Source of the DNA: Pseudoscleropodium purum
Lineage: Eukaryota > Streptophyta > Bryopsida > Hypnales > Brachytheciaceae
Direction of reading: 5' to 3'
Assembly: GCA_963969395.1 (NCBI GenBank)
Contig: OZ017804.1
Coordinates: 18,166,001-18,230,000, forward strand
Length of the DNA stretch: 64,000 nucleotides
A program made the position numbers and the translations under genes. A model generated the notes under the pieces. That model made no database searches. It saw nothing but the letters and a program-made list of their open reading frames with translations, and had not been told where the DNA came from. Numbering within the stretch: position 1 is the stretch's first letter; each line of letters starts with the position of its first letter. Of the stretch, positions 37,854 through 50,240 are shown in pieces.

Positions 37854-39513
37854 CACTACAAGAAAACGGGAGTATAAATGATTGTAGAGTCATCTATACT
37901 TGTCTGAAACAACTATAACGCAACTGCACTTCTCTAATTGCACCATTTGGACTTCATTGACAATGTCTAAGTCATTTACTAGTCGCGGTTGCCATTAGAG
38001 GATGAAGATGCGATGAAAACCAGACTTCTTGTATGTATTTTCATTGAGGGTTCATTTGTTTTCTTATTGTAGAGGTCATAGTCATTTTCTGTGACTTGGA
38101 GTCACTGATTTGCAACTGGGCATTACTAATCTGCGACTTGCAAATGACTTTTTTTTCCACTAAAGGTGCCTTTGAGGGAGTTTGGCATTACAAATGTGGA
38201 TTTTGCTACAATGACATGTCTGCGGTTTAGGAATGAGCTATTTTCTAGTCACTTTCTAGTCATACAATTATTGTTTTTAAATTATTTCCTACACTATTAG
38301 AAAATTCAACTTTTATGGCAAATTTCATTAAAATGGTAGTAGTCTATGTGCCATTTTTACACCTTGACATCTAGGACAAGTATACATTGCTAACATCTAC
38401 ATCAATTTCAGATTTTAGAAATCTAGGACAAACATAGATATCAGACTGAGCTGTTTAAAATCTAGGATTGGTATAGATTTCAAATATTTAGGAGATATGT
38501 AGATTTCAAAAAATCTAATATTGGTATAGATTATAGTATAGAAAAAACTCAAACTATACAATTTAAACTGCTAAAAGTGCCAAATTAACGGAATACCACT
38601 ATTTTAATGAAATTGGCCATTTTTCTATTTATTTGGTTGTATAGATTTGATTCACTTTTCTGTTGATTTGGAGAATAATTTGTTGATTTGGATAGATATC
38701 AATAGAAAAGTAAACCAAATGAATGTGATTAAATCAACCAAAAAATTGAATTTTGCTAATAGTGAAGCTAGTTGTTTCTTAGATGCTTTTAAGTTGTATA
38801 TTAGTGGTTTTTTAGTTGTTTTCTAGTGGTTTCCTAGTTGCTTTCAAAATTCATTGTCATTTATCTCATATCAATTGTCCCATATCAATTGTAGAAAGTA
38901 CCATTTGGTTGAACATATAAGACTTGTAAGTTGTTGTAGTTTCATACCATGAATTTTTTTATTTATTTCTAAGATTTATTGGATTTGTAGATTTCTATAG
39001 AGTATAGAAATCTACAAAATGTAGAAACGTATACTATAGAGAAATCTACAATTTGTAGATTTCTATAAAGTGTAAATTTCTACAATTTGTAGATTTCTTT
39101 AATCTTTAGAAACAAACAATATTTAAAATCTATGAAACCTAGAATTTTGAAATCTAGAAAAAGGTAGATTTGAAATTCTAAAATCTAGAATACAGTAGAT
39201 TTGAAATTCAAATATCTAAAAAAAATTGTAGATTTGAATTCCATGAATTCAACTACAAAATGACTCCCAAATGACTACTATCTACGTCATGGACAAGCTG
39301 AAAGCACTTTCCACCTTAGACTTTCTCATTCAATGTCCATCCAAGGAAAAAATGGATGGTGATAATAAACACTGTAGTCATTTATAAACGACTTGTCCAA
39401 AATGATAGTAGGGGCCCCAAGTCATTTATCTATCATTTTTGTCTGAAATGACTAATATAAATCAATTTGAAGTCATTTTTTGTAGTCATTTATATCCCCA
39501 ATTTCTTGTAGTG
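37854..39513. mobile_element. CACTA-type non-autonomous element C3
   Basis: 1,660 bp with ends CACTACAAGAAAACGG and ATTTCTTGTAGTG and an exact ATA duplication (37,851-37,853 and 39,514-39,516). Both subterminal regions are dense with AAATGACT/AGTCATTT words. A miniature element (38,315-38,620) is nested inside. 38,980-39,240 is an array of short TAGATTTCTATA/TAGAAATCTACA-type repeats in both orientations. Confidence 0.92.
38315..38620 (-). mobile_element. ATGGC-ended miniature element, copy M2, nested in C3
   Basis: 306 bp with inverted ends ATGGCAAATTTCATTAAAATGG and, from the right, ATGGCCAATTTCATTAAAATAG. Reverse-oriented relative of M1 (AGTGCCAAATTAACGGAAT inverted matches M1's left subterminus). 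Flanked by TTTT on both sides, which is weak evidence of a duplication in A/T-rich DNA. Confidence 0.75.
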
Positions 39514-39516
39514 ATA

Positions 39517-40420
39517 TTGGATAGAAAGTTCACATTAGTACATATCACATATCCATAATTCTATTATCATCCATAATCTAGCAATTTCATCTAAGTTTTT
39601 TTTTGTAAATTGAAGTTTTCTAGTAAAAAACTTCTTTTTTTAAGCCATTTTTAAGCCAAATTATTATTTTTGGGTACAATCTAGCACCATAAAGCAAAAA
39701 AAAAGCCTTGCCTCCAACTAATTTAGAAATCTTTTTGTCCAATAGAGATTTCTATTATGGATTCCAAATGATTATTATAGTTCATACCTTGAAGAAAACT
39801 ATATATGTCAAAACATCATTTAAAATAAATAATTTGAAAAATTTATCTCAATTTTTGGTATTAGAAAGAAATTATCCTATATTCCTTCAAACTGAATATT
39901 AGTTTCTTAAAAAAATTTAAACAATAACATATAATATGTTGGATTTTTACTTGGATCAACACTTGTAATTGCAATCATTTGTTGAATTGTAGAAAGTACT
40001 TGCAAAATGATATTTGGAATAGAAATTACATTTGAAACAATTTTGAATGCAATTGGAAATTAGAACTTAAATACTAAGTTACACAACCAATCATTATTGA
40101 GAAAGGATGAGAAGATGTTCAAAACTGGACATTGGTGCATTTCATGGGAGAAGTATTGTATGTGAAGGGTAGGGGTAGTACAACTTTGGCAAATATTTAT
40201 TAATTCCCAAACGTAAAATTTGGGAAATGATAAATCTTTTTTCTCTAAATAAAACTTTTATTCTTTACAAAATAATTTTCCAAAATTTTGGCATCTACTT
40301 TCAAAACTATTTTTTTGTCAAACTTGCCCTACAATCAAAGTACTTTAGGTGAAGTAAGGAAAAGTTGGCCATCCCTATATTAGAAACCAATTTGACTTTA
40401 TATTAATGCCTCAAGTAAAG
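39517..40420. other. AT-rich intergenic DNA
   Basis: No feature supported. Confidence 0.4.
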
Positions 40421-40632
40421 TTAACCCTTAAATACCAAGCTAGACCATGGTATTGTGTGATATGATCTTCTTCAAAAAAAACAAAAGTACTCATTGGAGA
40501 TCAAACTACTCTACAAGATCTTCCCTTTTTGCACAAATTTCAAGGATGAATAATTGCACGTCTGTCTTACATAGAAAGATCCTTTGTCATTCACTAGCTG
40601 AAAAACGACCGTTGCATAGTTTTAAGGATTAA
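40421..40632. mobile_element. Small TTAA-flanked miniature element T4
   Basis: 212 bp including TTAA at both ends. Termini are TTAACCCTTAAATACC and, inward from the right, TTAATCCTTAAAACTATG. Interior shared with T3. Confidence 0.75.
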
Positions 40633-41528
40633 ATAAATTCTAAATGTAGGGGATGCTTATTTTTGAAGACATGAAACATGGCCTCCACATCCCAACAACA
40701 ACCAAACAACCTAGATGGGGCATTGTGGCGCCTTATCCAAATGGAGGACAAAGAGTGTATTTGTCTTGACTCCCCTATAATTTCATCTTGGAATGGATTC
40801 AAGCTTTGCTTTCCTCAAACATCTCCCTCTCTAAGTTACAACCTAATTATTTTGCTTTGCGTGACACTGAAGACTTCGTGACAACGACACAATCCCCTCA
40901 AATTTGCAGTATCAATCACGGCCAAGTCTACCAAGTCTAGTACCAAGTCTTGCGTACGCTACCAAGTCTTGCGTACAGCATTGAAACAAAAGGTGGTTGG
41001 TGGAAACATCCCAATTGCATGATCAAGTGAAAGCCAGGGAAGGCACAATAGACAAGATCCTGATTGTGAAGGCTTCAATTGGCACCCCTGTCACCGGCGC
41101 CTATGATATGCCATTATTTTTCATTGTTACTTAGTAGGCCTAACCCTAACCCAACTGAAACCCAGCAAATATCATCCATGATCCCAAGGTCAGGCTTGGG
41201 GCTGATGCTTACCATATGGGAGCTTCCTTAAATCCTTGCAGTAGGACAAATAGGCTTTGACTCATCCACCGTTGTTCCAGGGATGACGCCAAAAGTGAAA
41301 CCAAGTTGCAACAAAAAGGTTTCCTGCATGCAAATGCCAATCCAATCCTTGTGCACCCGCTGATCTACGCAAAAGCTTACCATTCCATTTTCCAATTGGT
41401 AATGATAATGTTGATCTTGGTGGTGGTGAGAGCAGGGAATCAAATCAAAACCGCTTGTGTTCAATCACTGCAAGGGCCATGTTAATTACAAAATTACAAG
41501 CCTGTTTCCATTGATAACCCGAACTGGA
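40633..41528. other. Unassigned intergenic DNA
   Basis: Compositionally mixed and less AT-rich than average from 40,670 on. CTACCAAGTCTTGCGTAC-type phrases are duplicated near 40,950-40,980. Short frames on both strands carry no recognisable domain. Confidence 0.4.
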
Positions 41529-41541
41529 GGCCCATCCAGGG

Positions 41542-41757
41542 GGGCAGGGAGGATTGACCCCTCCATTGCCCTGTGTTTTATTAGAATATTTTATTTGCCA
41601 TATATGATAAAATTTGTAATTTCTGAATTCATGTTTGCAATAAGAGACTCCAAATTAGGTAGGGGAGGTAATGAAATACGAAATTTAAGCGGTACAAAAT
41701 AGGGGGCAATTTTGACATTTACCCTCTTGCGGGGCAATACAGGGGTCAATCCTTCTT
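41542..41757. mobile_element. Miniature element with 13-bp flanking duplication (MULE-like)
   Basis: 216 bp flanked by an exact direct repeat GGCCCATCCAGGG (41,529-41,541 and 41,758-41,770). Inside are inverted ends (GGATTGACCCCTCCATTGCC at 41,551-41,570 and its counterpart at 41,733-41,752, 18 of 20 matching). A 9-13 bp duplication suggests a Mutator-like origin. The AT-rich interior matches 10,341-10,445. Open frames overlapping it are not credible genes. Confidence 0.72.
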
Positions 41758-41770
41758 GGCCCATCCAGGG

Positions 41771-43239
41771 TGACCATGGGCAGACGGAGGAGAAAACACT
41801 CTGAAATTTTGACATGACGTACAATTCTTTTTCTTTTTCTTTTTTGACACAAATGAAATAGATTTCTTTTTTAAACAACTGGACAATATTGATTGATTGG
41901 GGAAACAGTACAATGAAACAGAATTTCACTGCAGTGGTTAAAATACAAGCCTCCCAACCATGTGACGGACAATTTTGAAAGCAAGCTCCAGTGTAGGGTC
42001 CAGAAGGTCCAGCAATGTTTTCAACTTCTGCAGAGTTGGAGGCTGGAGGTCCAAGTCTGGACCCCCTCCAGGCCTCCACCATCTGGTCCAGGCACGGCGG
42101 GGAGGAGGGAAGATTATAAGATGTGCAAGGGACCTAAACCAAGGATTTTTCTTCTCTAAGTCTGCCCTCTTTCTTCTTTGACAGGGACTGTGTTCAATAG
42201 GAAGAGAGAAAGACAAGTGCATGGCTCCCAAAACCAGTACGACTCAACCCAGGTTGGTAGGATTGAGAGAGCAAGCATCCATCGCAAGCGCAACTGAAGG
42301 ACAGATTCCAAGAGGGAGGAAACTACGTCGAAAACATCAAGGAAGGCGAGCTACGTGAGGGTTGCTTGATGCTTAATGCTTGGTAGGATTGAGATTTGAG
42401 AGCAAGCATCCATCGAAAGGACAGATTCAGAGAGCCAAAACAATCTTATTAGAGACATCAAGTGGAGCTGTAATGTAGGGTGTTCAAAAAGCAACCCCTG
42501 CTCTAAAACCAACTATAAACACATAGAGGTACATTTTTCTTTCTTCAATGTACCCACAGTGCACATTCAAGGAGGGAGGGGGTCATTTGTAGTGACTATT
42601 GTGTTTCAACTTCAAGAATTTGTAACTACGTAAATGCCAAGAAGGTCTGAAAAATAGATGCCAAATGAATTCCATTGTTTTCTTCTTACAAAAAGGACTG
42701 AAAATTGTTTCAAGGACTGAGTTTAGTGTTCCCCCACGTGCAGTCACCTCTTAAAAAGTCGCTTCACGAGCAGACTATCTTAACTTAGGTTGCTTGATGC
42801 TCTCCCTACACTTGTCAAAATTTGTGTGAATGTGATTATGCACAGCAATGTCGGTGTGGACAGTTTCCCTCAAGGCTACATATGACACACAGTAAACACT
42901 GGGAATGATTCTTCAAGGAAGTAAATCCAGGTACTTCAGGCCACTGAAACTTGCAGAAGGATAGAGGGGCAGGGTACTCCCCATGTACCATAACATTAGT
43001 CCTTTTGCATCAGTCCCAAATTACTTGTCTCCATAAAGTTAGCAATGAACTTCAAACCTGGTTTAGAATTGAAGGTTTTTTCTTTCTCTCTTCATCTCAA
43101 TCATGAAATGAAGCGACAAGAATTCTAGTTTGTTACCTATTTTGCAGAATCAAACATTATGAAATATGAAGTTTTTACAACAATTGAATGTAGACTAGTC
43201 AATGACCAAAGTACACTTTTAATAAAGTTTCCCTGTGCC
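41771..43239. other. Unassigned DNA with a ~60-bp direct duplication
   Basis: TTGGTAGGATTGAGA...GCAAGCATCCATCG...GGACAGATTC occurs at about 42,254-42,310 and again at 42,380-42,430. 41,990-42,110 is GC-richer. Frames overlapping on both strands lack recognisable domains. Confidence 0.5.
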
Positions 43240-44166
43240 TTAACCCCTAAAATTTCATGAATGCTTATACTGGAAATGCTCAAAAACTGTCATTTTTAGT
43301 ACAAGTAACAAATTTAAAAAAAAAACTTTCTTTGATATAAATAATTGTAGGATCTTGTAGTATGCTCACTTGAAAACATGTGATGAAAATTTCAAACATT
43401 TCCACCATGTGGATTGCAAGATATAAGCATTCACAGTCACTAAAATCAATTTTTCTGCCCTGCAAAAAAGCAGGGCAGCTACACTTCACAAGCTCACTTT
43501 TCTATGAAAAAAGGTCCAAAATGGTGGTACTTGTTTGGATTCATTTTCCTAGACAAGTTGTCCACGTGCTTGAAAAATTTCAAATCAATTGGAATTGTAC
43601 AACATATAGGAAAAAAATAGTAAGTAGATAATACTAGATAATGATTCAAAATACAAAATTGTTAAGAATTTAATTATGGAATTAAAAAATGCCAATCTTG
43701 ATGGTTGCAATATTGTTATAAACAATCAACATCCTATGATTTTATTTTTTTTCAAAAATATTGAAAATTGAGGAAGATAAAAGACTTCAAAGTCTATTTT
43801 AGAGTATAGAATCCATAACTATCCACAAACAAAAAATCCTCATAACTTTTGACTCATTGACCAAATGGAATGATTAAAAGCTTTTCAGGTATATATAACT
43901 CTAGGAAACCAATTTCAACTTTTTTTTAATGAAAAAAGTATTTTTTTTATCTGCCTGGACAATCCGGTTGGAGAAAAAAGTAACATATTAGGCTATAATT
44001 TTTTACTCATATTTCTAAATATCATGAAATTTGTTGCATATGAAAGATATTCCTTGTCCATACCTTCTATTAAAATTTCAGCCTATAATTGCAAATTATT
44101 GGTCACAAATACATGCCCAAAATTTCTATACAACCCCCAAACACATGCTAGTCCTTTAGGGATTAA
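43240..44166 (+). mobile_element. TTAA-flanked element, copy D
   Basis: 927 bp from TTAACCCCTAAAATTTC to TCCTTTAGGGATTAA, TTAA at both ends and matching inverted CCCCTAAA/TTTAGGGA termini. It aligns with copy C throughout. It stands tail to tail with copy E, 228 bp away. Confidence 0.85.
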
Positions 44167-44394
44167 GCTAATTTTCAAGTTTTGAATATTTTTATGCAAA
44201 TCACATACATCCAATTTTTTTTTCATTTTAAGATATACCTTTGGTGAAATTCAACATTTGTAATACATTTAATAAGATAGAAGTACATGAATTCTTCGAT
44301 CTTTCTTATCATTTCTATAAAATAAAGTAATTTTAATGGCTAATGCAATTCTACATTGCTCATTCACCAAAGAATAATTTAGTCATTATATCCA

Positions 44395-45515
44395 TTAACC
44401 CCTAAAGGACCAAACTACATTTTTTGACAACATAGCGATATTAGGCAGTTTTCTACAAATGGAATTTTTCTTTTATTTCTTTGAAATTTTCACACAACAT
44501 GTGCCTAAAGAGTAGCTTTAACCCTTGAGTGCCTTAGAGGCCCAAATTTGGCCTCTCCATTTTAAAAAACATTCTTGTTTGACTACTATAATCTTTTGAG
44601 TAGTACAATCAAAGGACATGTCCTCTTCTCCGCACCTCTAGGTCTCTCTTAACTACCAATTAGTACAGTTGAATTATGTGGATCTCTTCTTAGGAGAAAG
44701 CTTGAGCGGATTGAAGTTGAAAAGGTCTAATTTCATTGAATTTGCTTTGAACGCTCAGGGGTTAAGGCCCAACAATTTGCATAACTTTTCACAACATGGT
44801 TTAAAAGTTATTGCATGATCTGTAATTTTCGATGCTCAATTGGTTTTCTAGATTTACATATACATGGAAAGATTTGAATCATTCCATTTTGATTTATGAG
44901 ATGAAAGTTATGAAGTGTTCTAGTTTGCATGGCAGTAATGGATTTCCTACTCTAAAATAAACTTCAGAGTCCTTTATTAAATTCTATTTTTTGTATTTTT
45001 TGGAAAAAATAAAAGCATGTGATATAGATTGTTTATATTACATTACAACCATTGGGATTGGCATTTTTCAAATCCATAATTAAATTCTTAACAATTTAGT
45101 GTTTGGAATCATTCTCTACTTCTTTCTACTTACTATTTTTTTCCTATATATTGCACAATTCCAAATGTTCTAAAAATTTTTAAGCTTGTAACCATCTTGC
45201 CTTGAAGAAGGAATCCAAAGAATTACCACCATTTTGGACATTTTTTCATGCAAATGTGACCTTGTGAAGTGCAGTTGCCCGTTTTTTTGGAGGGCATGAA
45301 AAAAGATTTTTGTCAATTTAAATGCTAATATCTTGCAATCTAGATGGCGAAAATTTCTGAAATTTTTTCCACATCTTTTCAAACTAGAGTAATATAAGAT
45401 CCTATAGCTGCATGTGCCCAAAAACATTTTCCCTCTAAAATTTGGTATTTGTATTAAAAATGGTAGTTTGGGAGCATTTTTGTTGAAAACATAGTCTCTG
45501 ACCTTTAGGGCTTAA
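44395..45515 (-). mobile_element. TTAA-flanked element, copy E, carrying a nested insertion
   Basis: 1,121 bp from TTAACCCCTAAAGGACC to GACCTTTAGGGCTTAA. The two termini are good inverted repeats, and TTAA flanks both. The body aligns with copy B except for a 240-bp insertion plus duplicated TTAA. Without it the length falls in the range of the other copies. Confidence 0.88.
44522..44761. mobile_element. Nested TTAA-target miniature element N1
   Basis: 240 bp with termini CCCTTGAGTG and, from the right, CCCCTGAGCG, flanked by duplicated TTAA (44,518-44,521 and 44,762-44,765). Copies A and B have the empty site at the same place (a single TTAA inside CTTTAAGGC), proving insertion into TTAA. 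A TTAA duplication with CCC-starting ends is the piggyBac superfamily pattern. No ORF. Confidence 0.9.
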
Positions 45516-48250
45516 AAATCTCTTATCAACTCATTATAAATTTCACTACTACTTTAAAGGAATAGTAATATGGCATGGAGGGGATTGATACATCTCTAAG
45601 TCGAACACTATAGCCTATGGTAGAAAGATATATGTTAACATATAATGCCTCATGAATGCAACATGTGTCATGATTGCCTTCTATGAGAGCATGTTTGGCA
45701 CATCTATGGGTATTTCAATGTATTGGAATCTTTTCTTGATAAGGACATCCTACTTACAAGCTACAACAACAAAATAATAATAGGTGGTAAAGTCATTGAA
45801 AGAATCACCAATGAGTGGTAAGGACAAAACAAATACCTTGCAAGATCCATTTAAAAACTATGGAACTTGCAATACAAAAATGGCTTAGTACATGAAATCA
45901 TTAAATCTTACAAAGGTAGGAAACATTAGGCTACAAATAAGAAGATTATACAACATCCTTTCAATTAGGAACCATCTTCATATTCAAATCTTTCGATGAT
46001 GGATTCTTCTTGGATTCTAGCTTTGATAGATTCAATAATTCTATGCATTGATCCATCTCCCTTTTTTGATAGCTATTATGGTTAAAGAAATTTGGCATGT
46101 TGTTTGTTTTTTCCTCTTCATTTACTAATGATTCATTCAATGCAACACCCACTAATCTTTTTGTTACTTTAACTTATATATTTGATGCATATGCTTGAAA
46201 AGATTTCAAGGTGCATGAAGATACCTATAGATATGCCAAACAATCTCTTATGGAAGAAAGCCCTTACAAAAGTCTAACTCATGATACATTTTTCAACAAG
46301 ATCTACCATTCTTTGCATTCTTTGCATACATTATAGTAACACATAATTTCACATCTATTTCCAACTCCAAGACTTTTCAAGTTAAGATAGAAAAAGAATA
46401 TTCAAACTTCAAATAGATTTACTACTACATAGTTCAATATTTATTTATAAAGTTTGAATTCTTTTTTGGAATTTCCTTTTAAAATTGATAGGGAATTGCA
46501 TATTTGTGACTTTCACAAAAAATCTTCAAGCTCACCATGTCAAATTCAAATCATGGTATTTTTAATGATTTATTACTAACTTCTTTATTCAAGTCATTTT
46601 TGAAGGGCCATTTTTAAACTAGAAAAGTTAGTTTTTGGACTACATCCTATTTTAACTCTTAGAAATATGGAATGTTTTCAAAAGAGAAATTTAAAGATCA
46701 ATACTATACAATGCTAAAACATTAAGAAAAAAATTCACCTACCACTTCAAAACTAGATATAATCCTAAGCATTTTCACATGAAAGAGCTATTATAAAAAC
46801 AAAGTTGAACCAATACAAAATATTCCAAAGTAAGTAAAAAAAGATAAATAAACTATACATCACTACAATCCTCCCTAACCAAGTTGAAAAGCTCAAAAAA
46901 AATTTGAAGATAGAGGAATCAAGTCAAAACAAAACATTTTAAAACAAGACCAATTTAATGATAAGAAGTCTAAATAGTGCACTCTAAAATTGTAATTAAT
47001 AAGAATAAGATAAAACCAATATAAAATCCTCAAAAGCAAGGTCCAAAGGTTGAGAATCTTAATGATGGTATTATTATCCATCCAAATTTGGTTAAAGAGC
47101 AATCAACATTGTCAAAGTTGAACAAATGCAAAATTCTTCAAAATAGAGCCAAAATAATAAATAGACTATAATGTGCAACAATGTTCCAAAATGAGTAAGG
47201 TTGAGGAGATTTCTTATTAAGGTGTTCTTAGCTAAAGTTAAAAATTTCTAATATCAAATTGAAGAATGAATATAGAGGAATCTATTGATGCAAAATTCTC
47301 AATAGTAAGGCTATAAGATAAGAAGAGTGAATACAATACTAAATAGGGAGAAGAGAATCAAGGCTTCTTTTTTCAGTTTTAGGAAATGAAGGAGAAGGCG
47401 ACAAAACCTTTATGTGGGCAATTGACGTGGCAATTCTTTGAAATTGTTCAGAGTTTTAGAGTGGCAACCTTGTAGAATCTTTAGTGTCTTATTCTGCAAT
47501 TTTTTATTATAATTTTTTTGGGGGGACAAACCCTTATCAAAATGGATGGTGTTCTTGGCAACCTCAGAAGTCACCTAATGCAATAATGACAACATGGAAA
47601 AAAGTGTTAGATTGCATTGGGTGAAAATACTGAGACACTTGAACAGTAATTTGGTGATATAGAAATAAACTTTGTTGCAAGTTCTATAATTTTGGCTAAA
47701 TTTGGATGCATTCTATTGTATTTAGGGTGAACATAGACCTGCACCCCACCCCAAAACCCTCCAATGCTGAAGTCAATAAGTTTTTTAATGAAAGATACAA
47801 TTCAAAGTTTGGAGTTTAGAATTAGTAAGGCTACCTTTTGTTGGCATTGAACTACTTGTATGCCCTTGTTAGCCAAATACTACCCACAACATATTGAGAA
47901 TAACATCTACACAAGCATCTCACCAAAACAATTGTTGCAATGACATTAATTAGACATTAGGATTTAATCTTGTACACTGTGACATGTGGCCCCCTAAACA
48001 TCCCTCCAATGCCTAAATAAGTACATGCTTGCAGGTAATGAAAAATCCATCACCTAACTAACAATAACAAAGAATGTATGCTTAATTCATGAATTCAATA
48101 TCTTCTACTAAGGTTTAGAATGTGCACAAAAAAAACTTGAGTGCCTCAAACAATGTCATGAGTCATTCCTTCCACCATAATTGATTAACTGTAAATTCTA
48201 GCAATCACTAGCATTTGTATCTAGCAAATAGAATGCAAACATGATCTTAC
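45516..48250. other. AT-rich intergenic DNA
   Basis: No gene or bounded element recognised. 46,780-47,340 repeats phrases such as CAAAATTCTTCAAAA and AATAGACTATA, possibly a degraded tandem region. Confidence 0.4.
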
Positions 48251-50240
48251 ATAGATATTCACAATTGAACCAAAACAACACAAATCAAGTGCTTTACGGT
48301 GTATCAGTCAATGCAGCTCAAATGAAATATAGATGGATGGAACATTCTAAGAAGGCAAGATGAATCTCACCTACTACCTCGACTACATTTATCGACCTAA
48401 GCAATGTCTAGCGTAGCGGTGCACCTGAAGTCACGTATAAAATGAGTTCTACATCTACAAACTCATACATACAATAACTAAGTGCCAGACAAGTAGGGGC
48501 CACATGCACATATAACAAACCATTCATTGAAGACCTTTTGATAAAGGAAGGTTTCTATAGTGTAGATAGGTTAGAAAAACATCCCTACAACCACTTGAAT
48601 GTTTCCTCAAGATTATTCCGCAACTTTGACTTTAAGAAGCCAAAGCTTGAGAATAGTTGTTCATTCTCAATTGAACCCAAGACATGGACAACAACTAGTT
48701 TGGCTAGCTAATTGAACTCCCCGAAATTCTGGATTAAGCTTGCGTTGCTGTCCAAGACCCACCAAACCTGTGTCAAGGGATTTATATTGTAAAGTAGAAG
48801 CAGTGCCACCCTTGCGTTCGACTTCATGCAAGTCTTAAAAAAGTTGCATTGTGACATCAATGCTTCATGGTTCAACACAGGATGAACCAAAATCTTCTTG
48901 TCACCTTCTCCGAGGATCTTATCATGACCATATGCATCCATAAGAGTCCGCAAGTGCTTGTCGAACATCTCCTCGACTCTGGGTTGACACCAATACTGTG
49001 GGTACAGAATACCCATAGCATTCATGACGTAGTGAGTGGGGAAGTACGCATCAAGCTCTGCCACTAGAAATTTGGCTACACGTTTAATCACAAAACAATG
49101 CTTTAGCCAAAAACAAAGAAAGGGTATTAGTATGAATAAGCATCATTATACCTTTTCCTTTGCATGAAGACATGGTTTACAACACCCATATGGTTGAATA
49201 ACAATACTTATTTATGGCAAATCATAAAATAAAACTTACTCATACATTCCAATTTGACTCTCTCAAGTAACTTGATCCACACCCCACGATCCACTGGTGT
49301 GCTTTTATGTTCCGCATTTATCTGTTTGCCATTGTAAACGAAGCACAAAACAACAGAGTCCTCACCTTTCAAATTTGGTATCTGTTTGATCTAGATTTGT
49401 TTATGACTACAAGTGAGCAAGTTATTGAAGCTCCAAAATTCATCTATATTGTATGATGTCTCTTTGTTCTTGTACATCCTATATAAACTAAGAGGCTTGG
49501 TAGACCTATAGTGTTGCTCTAAAATCACCAATATATACGTCACGTTTTTGAACAAACCGGACTAGAGTATCAATTGCTTTCATTAGTGGTAGCAACGCGC
49601 ACATGCCCAATAGAGTAAAGGGATCCAAGAGCAATATGAGACAAAATTGCATAGAAGGAAGTGCAATAGTTGCTCGTGAAACAAAACAAATAATCCTACA
49701 ATGAAGCATTGAATAAATAAAATTAGAAAAAGGATAAAGTAAGTGCAACTCACCTCTGCCTTGACATTGTCGTTTAGATCAGCTTTTATTTTGTAAATCA
49801 AAGTTCAATACTCTGATAAGAGCCAACATAGTGGCTTGATCAAGCTCATCCAATGGGTTTACACATTTTAAAGCATTTTCAATCATTTGATGTTCATCAA
49901 TTTTGCAAGTTGCTTAAATTCAAAGTACTGTTAAAGACTCTTGTAGAATAATTGTAGGTAGTACGGAGTAGATTTTCAATATTGGCAAAGATCCCAAGAT
50001 CAGAGAGGCCTTCAAAGCAAGGTTACAACGGTCTGCCACACAGTGCATCCCATTTACAAATGGTGCATATTTTTTTTTCATTTGCTAAGTTACACCAAAC
50101 CTCATTCCTTGAAATGTCAAACAACCATTGGCTCTAAAACTCAAAAGTTTATTCGCAATGGCTTCGTCATCTAAATCATGAGCTTCATTGACTGCTTCTA
50201 TTATCATGTGCATTATATTGTTTGCATTTGGACTACATTC
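48251..50240 (-). pseudogene. hAT transposase relic, C-terminal portion
   Basis: Minus-strand frames, interrupted by stops and frameshifts, read as a hAT transposase of the type with a C-terminal dimerisation domain. From upstream: a segment with FRANGCLTFQGMRFGVT, MKKKYAPFVNGMHCVADRC (50,000-50,160), a middle region, the longest open piece (48,708-49,091, with ILYPQYWCQPRVEEMFDKHL and NPLTQVWW), and the dimerisation core HVLGSIENEQLFSSFGFLKS at about 48,600-48,690. In the family, that core mediates transposase dimerisation. It is inactive as it stands. Confidence 0.82.

Noticed and set aside
41591..42231. Open frames of 97 and 163 codons on the minus strand.
   Set aside because: They start in or run through a miniature element, overlap frames on the opposite strand, and show no recognisable domain.
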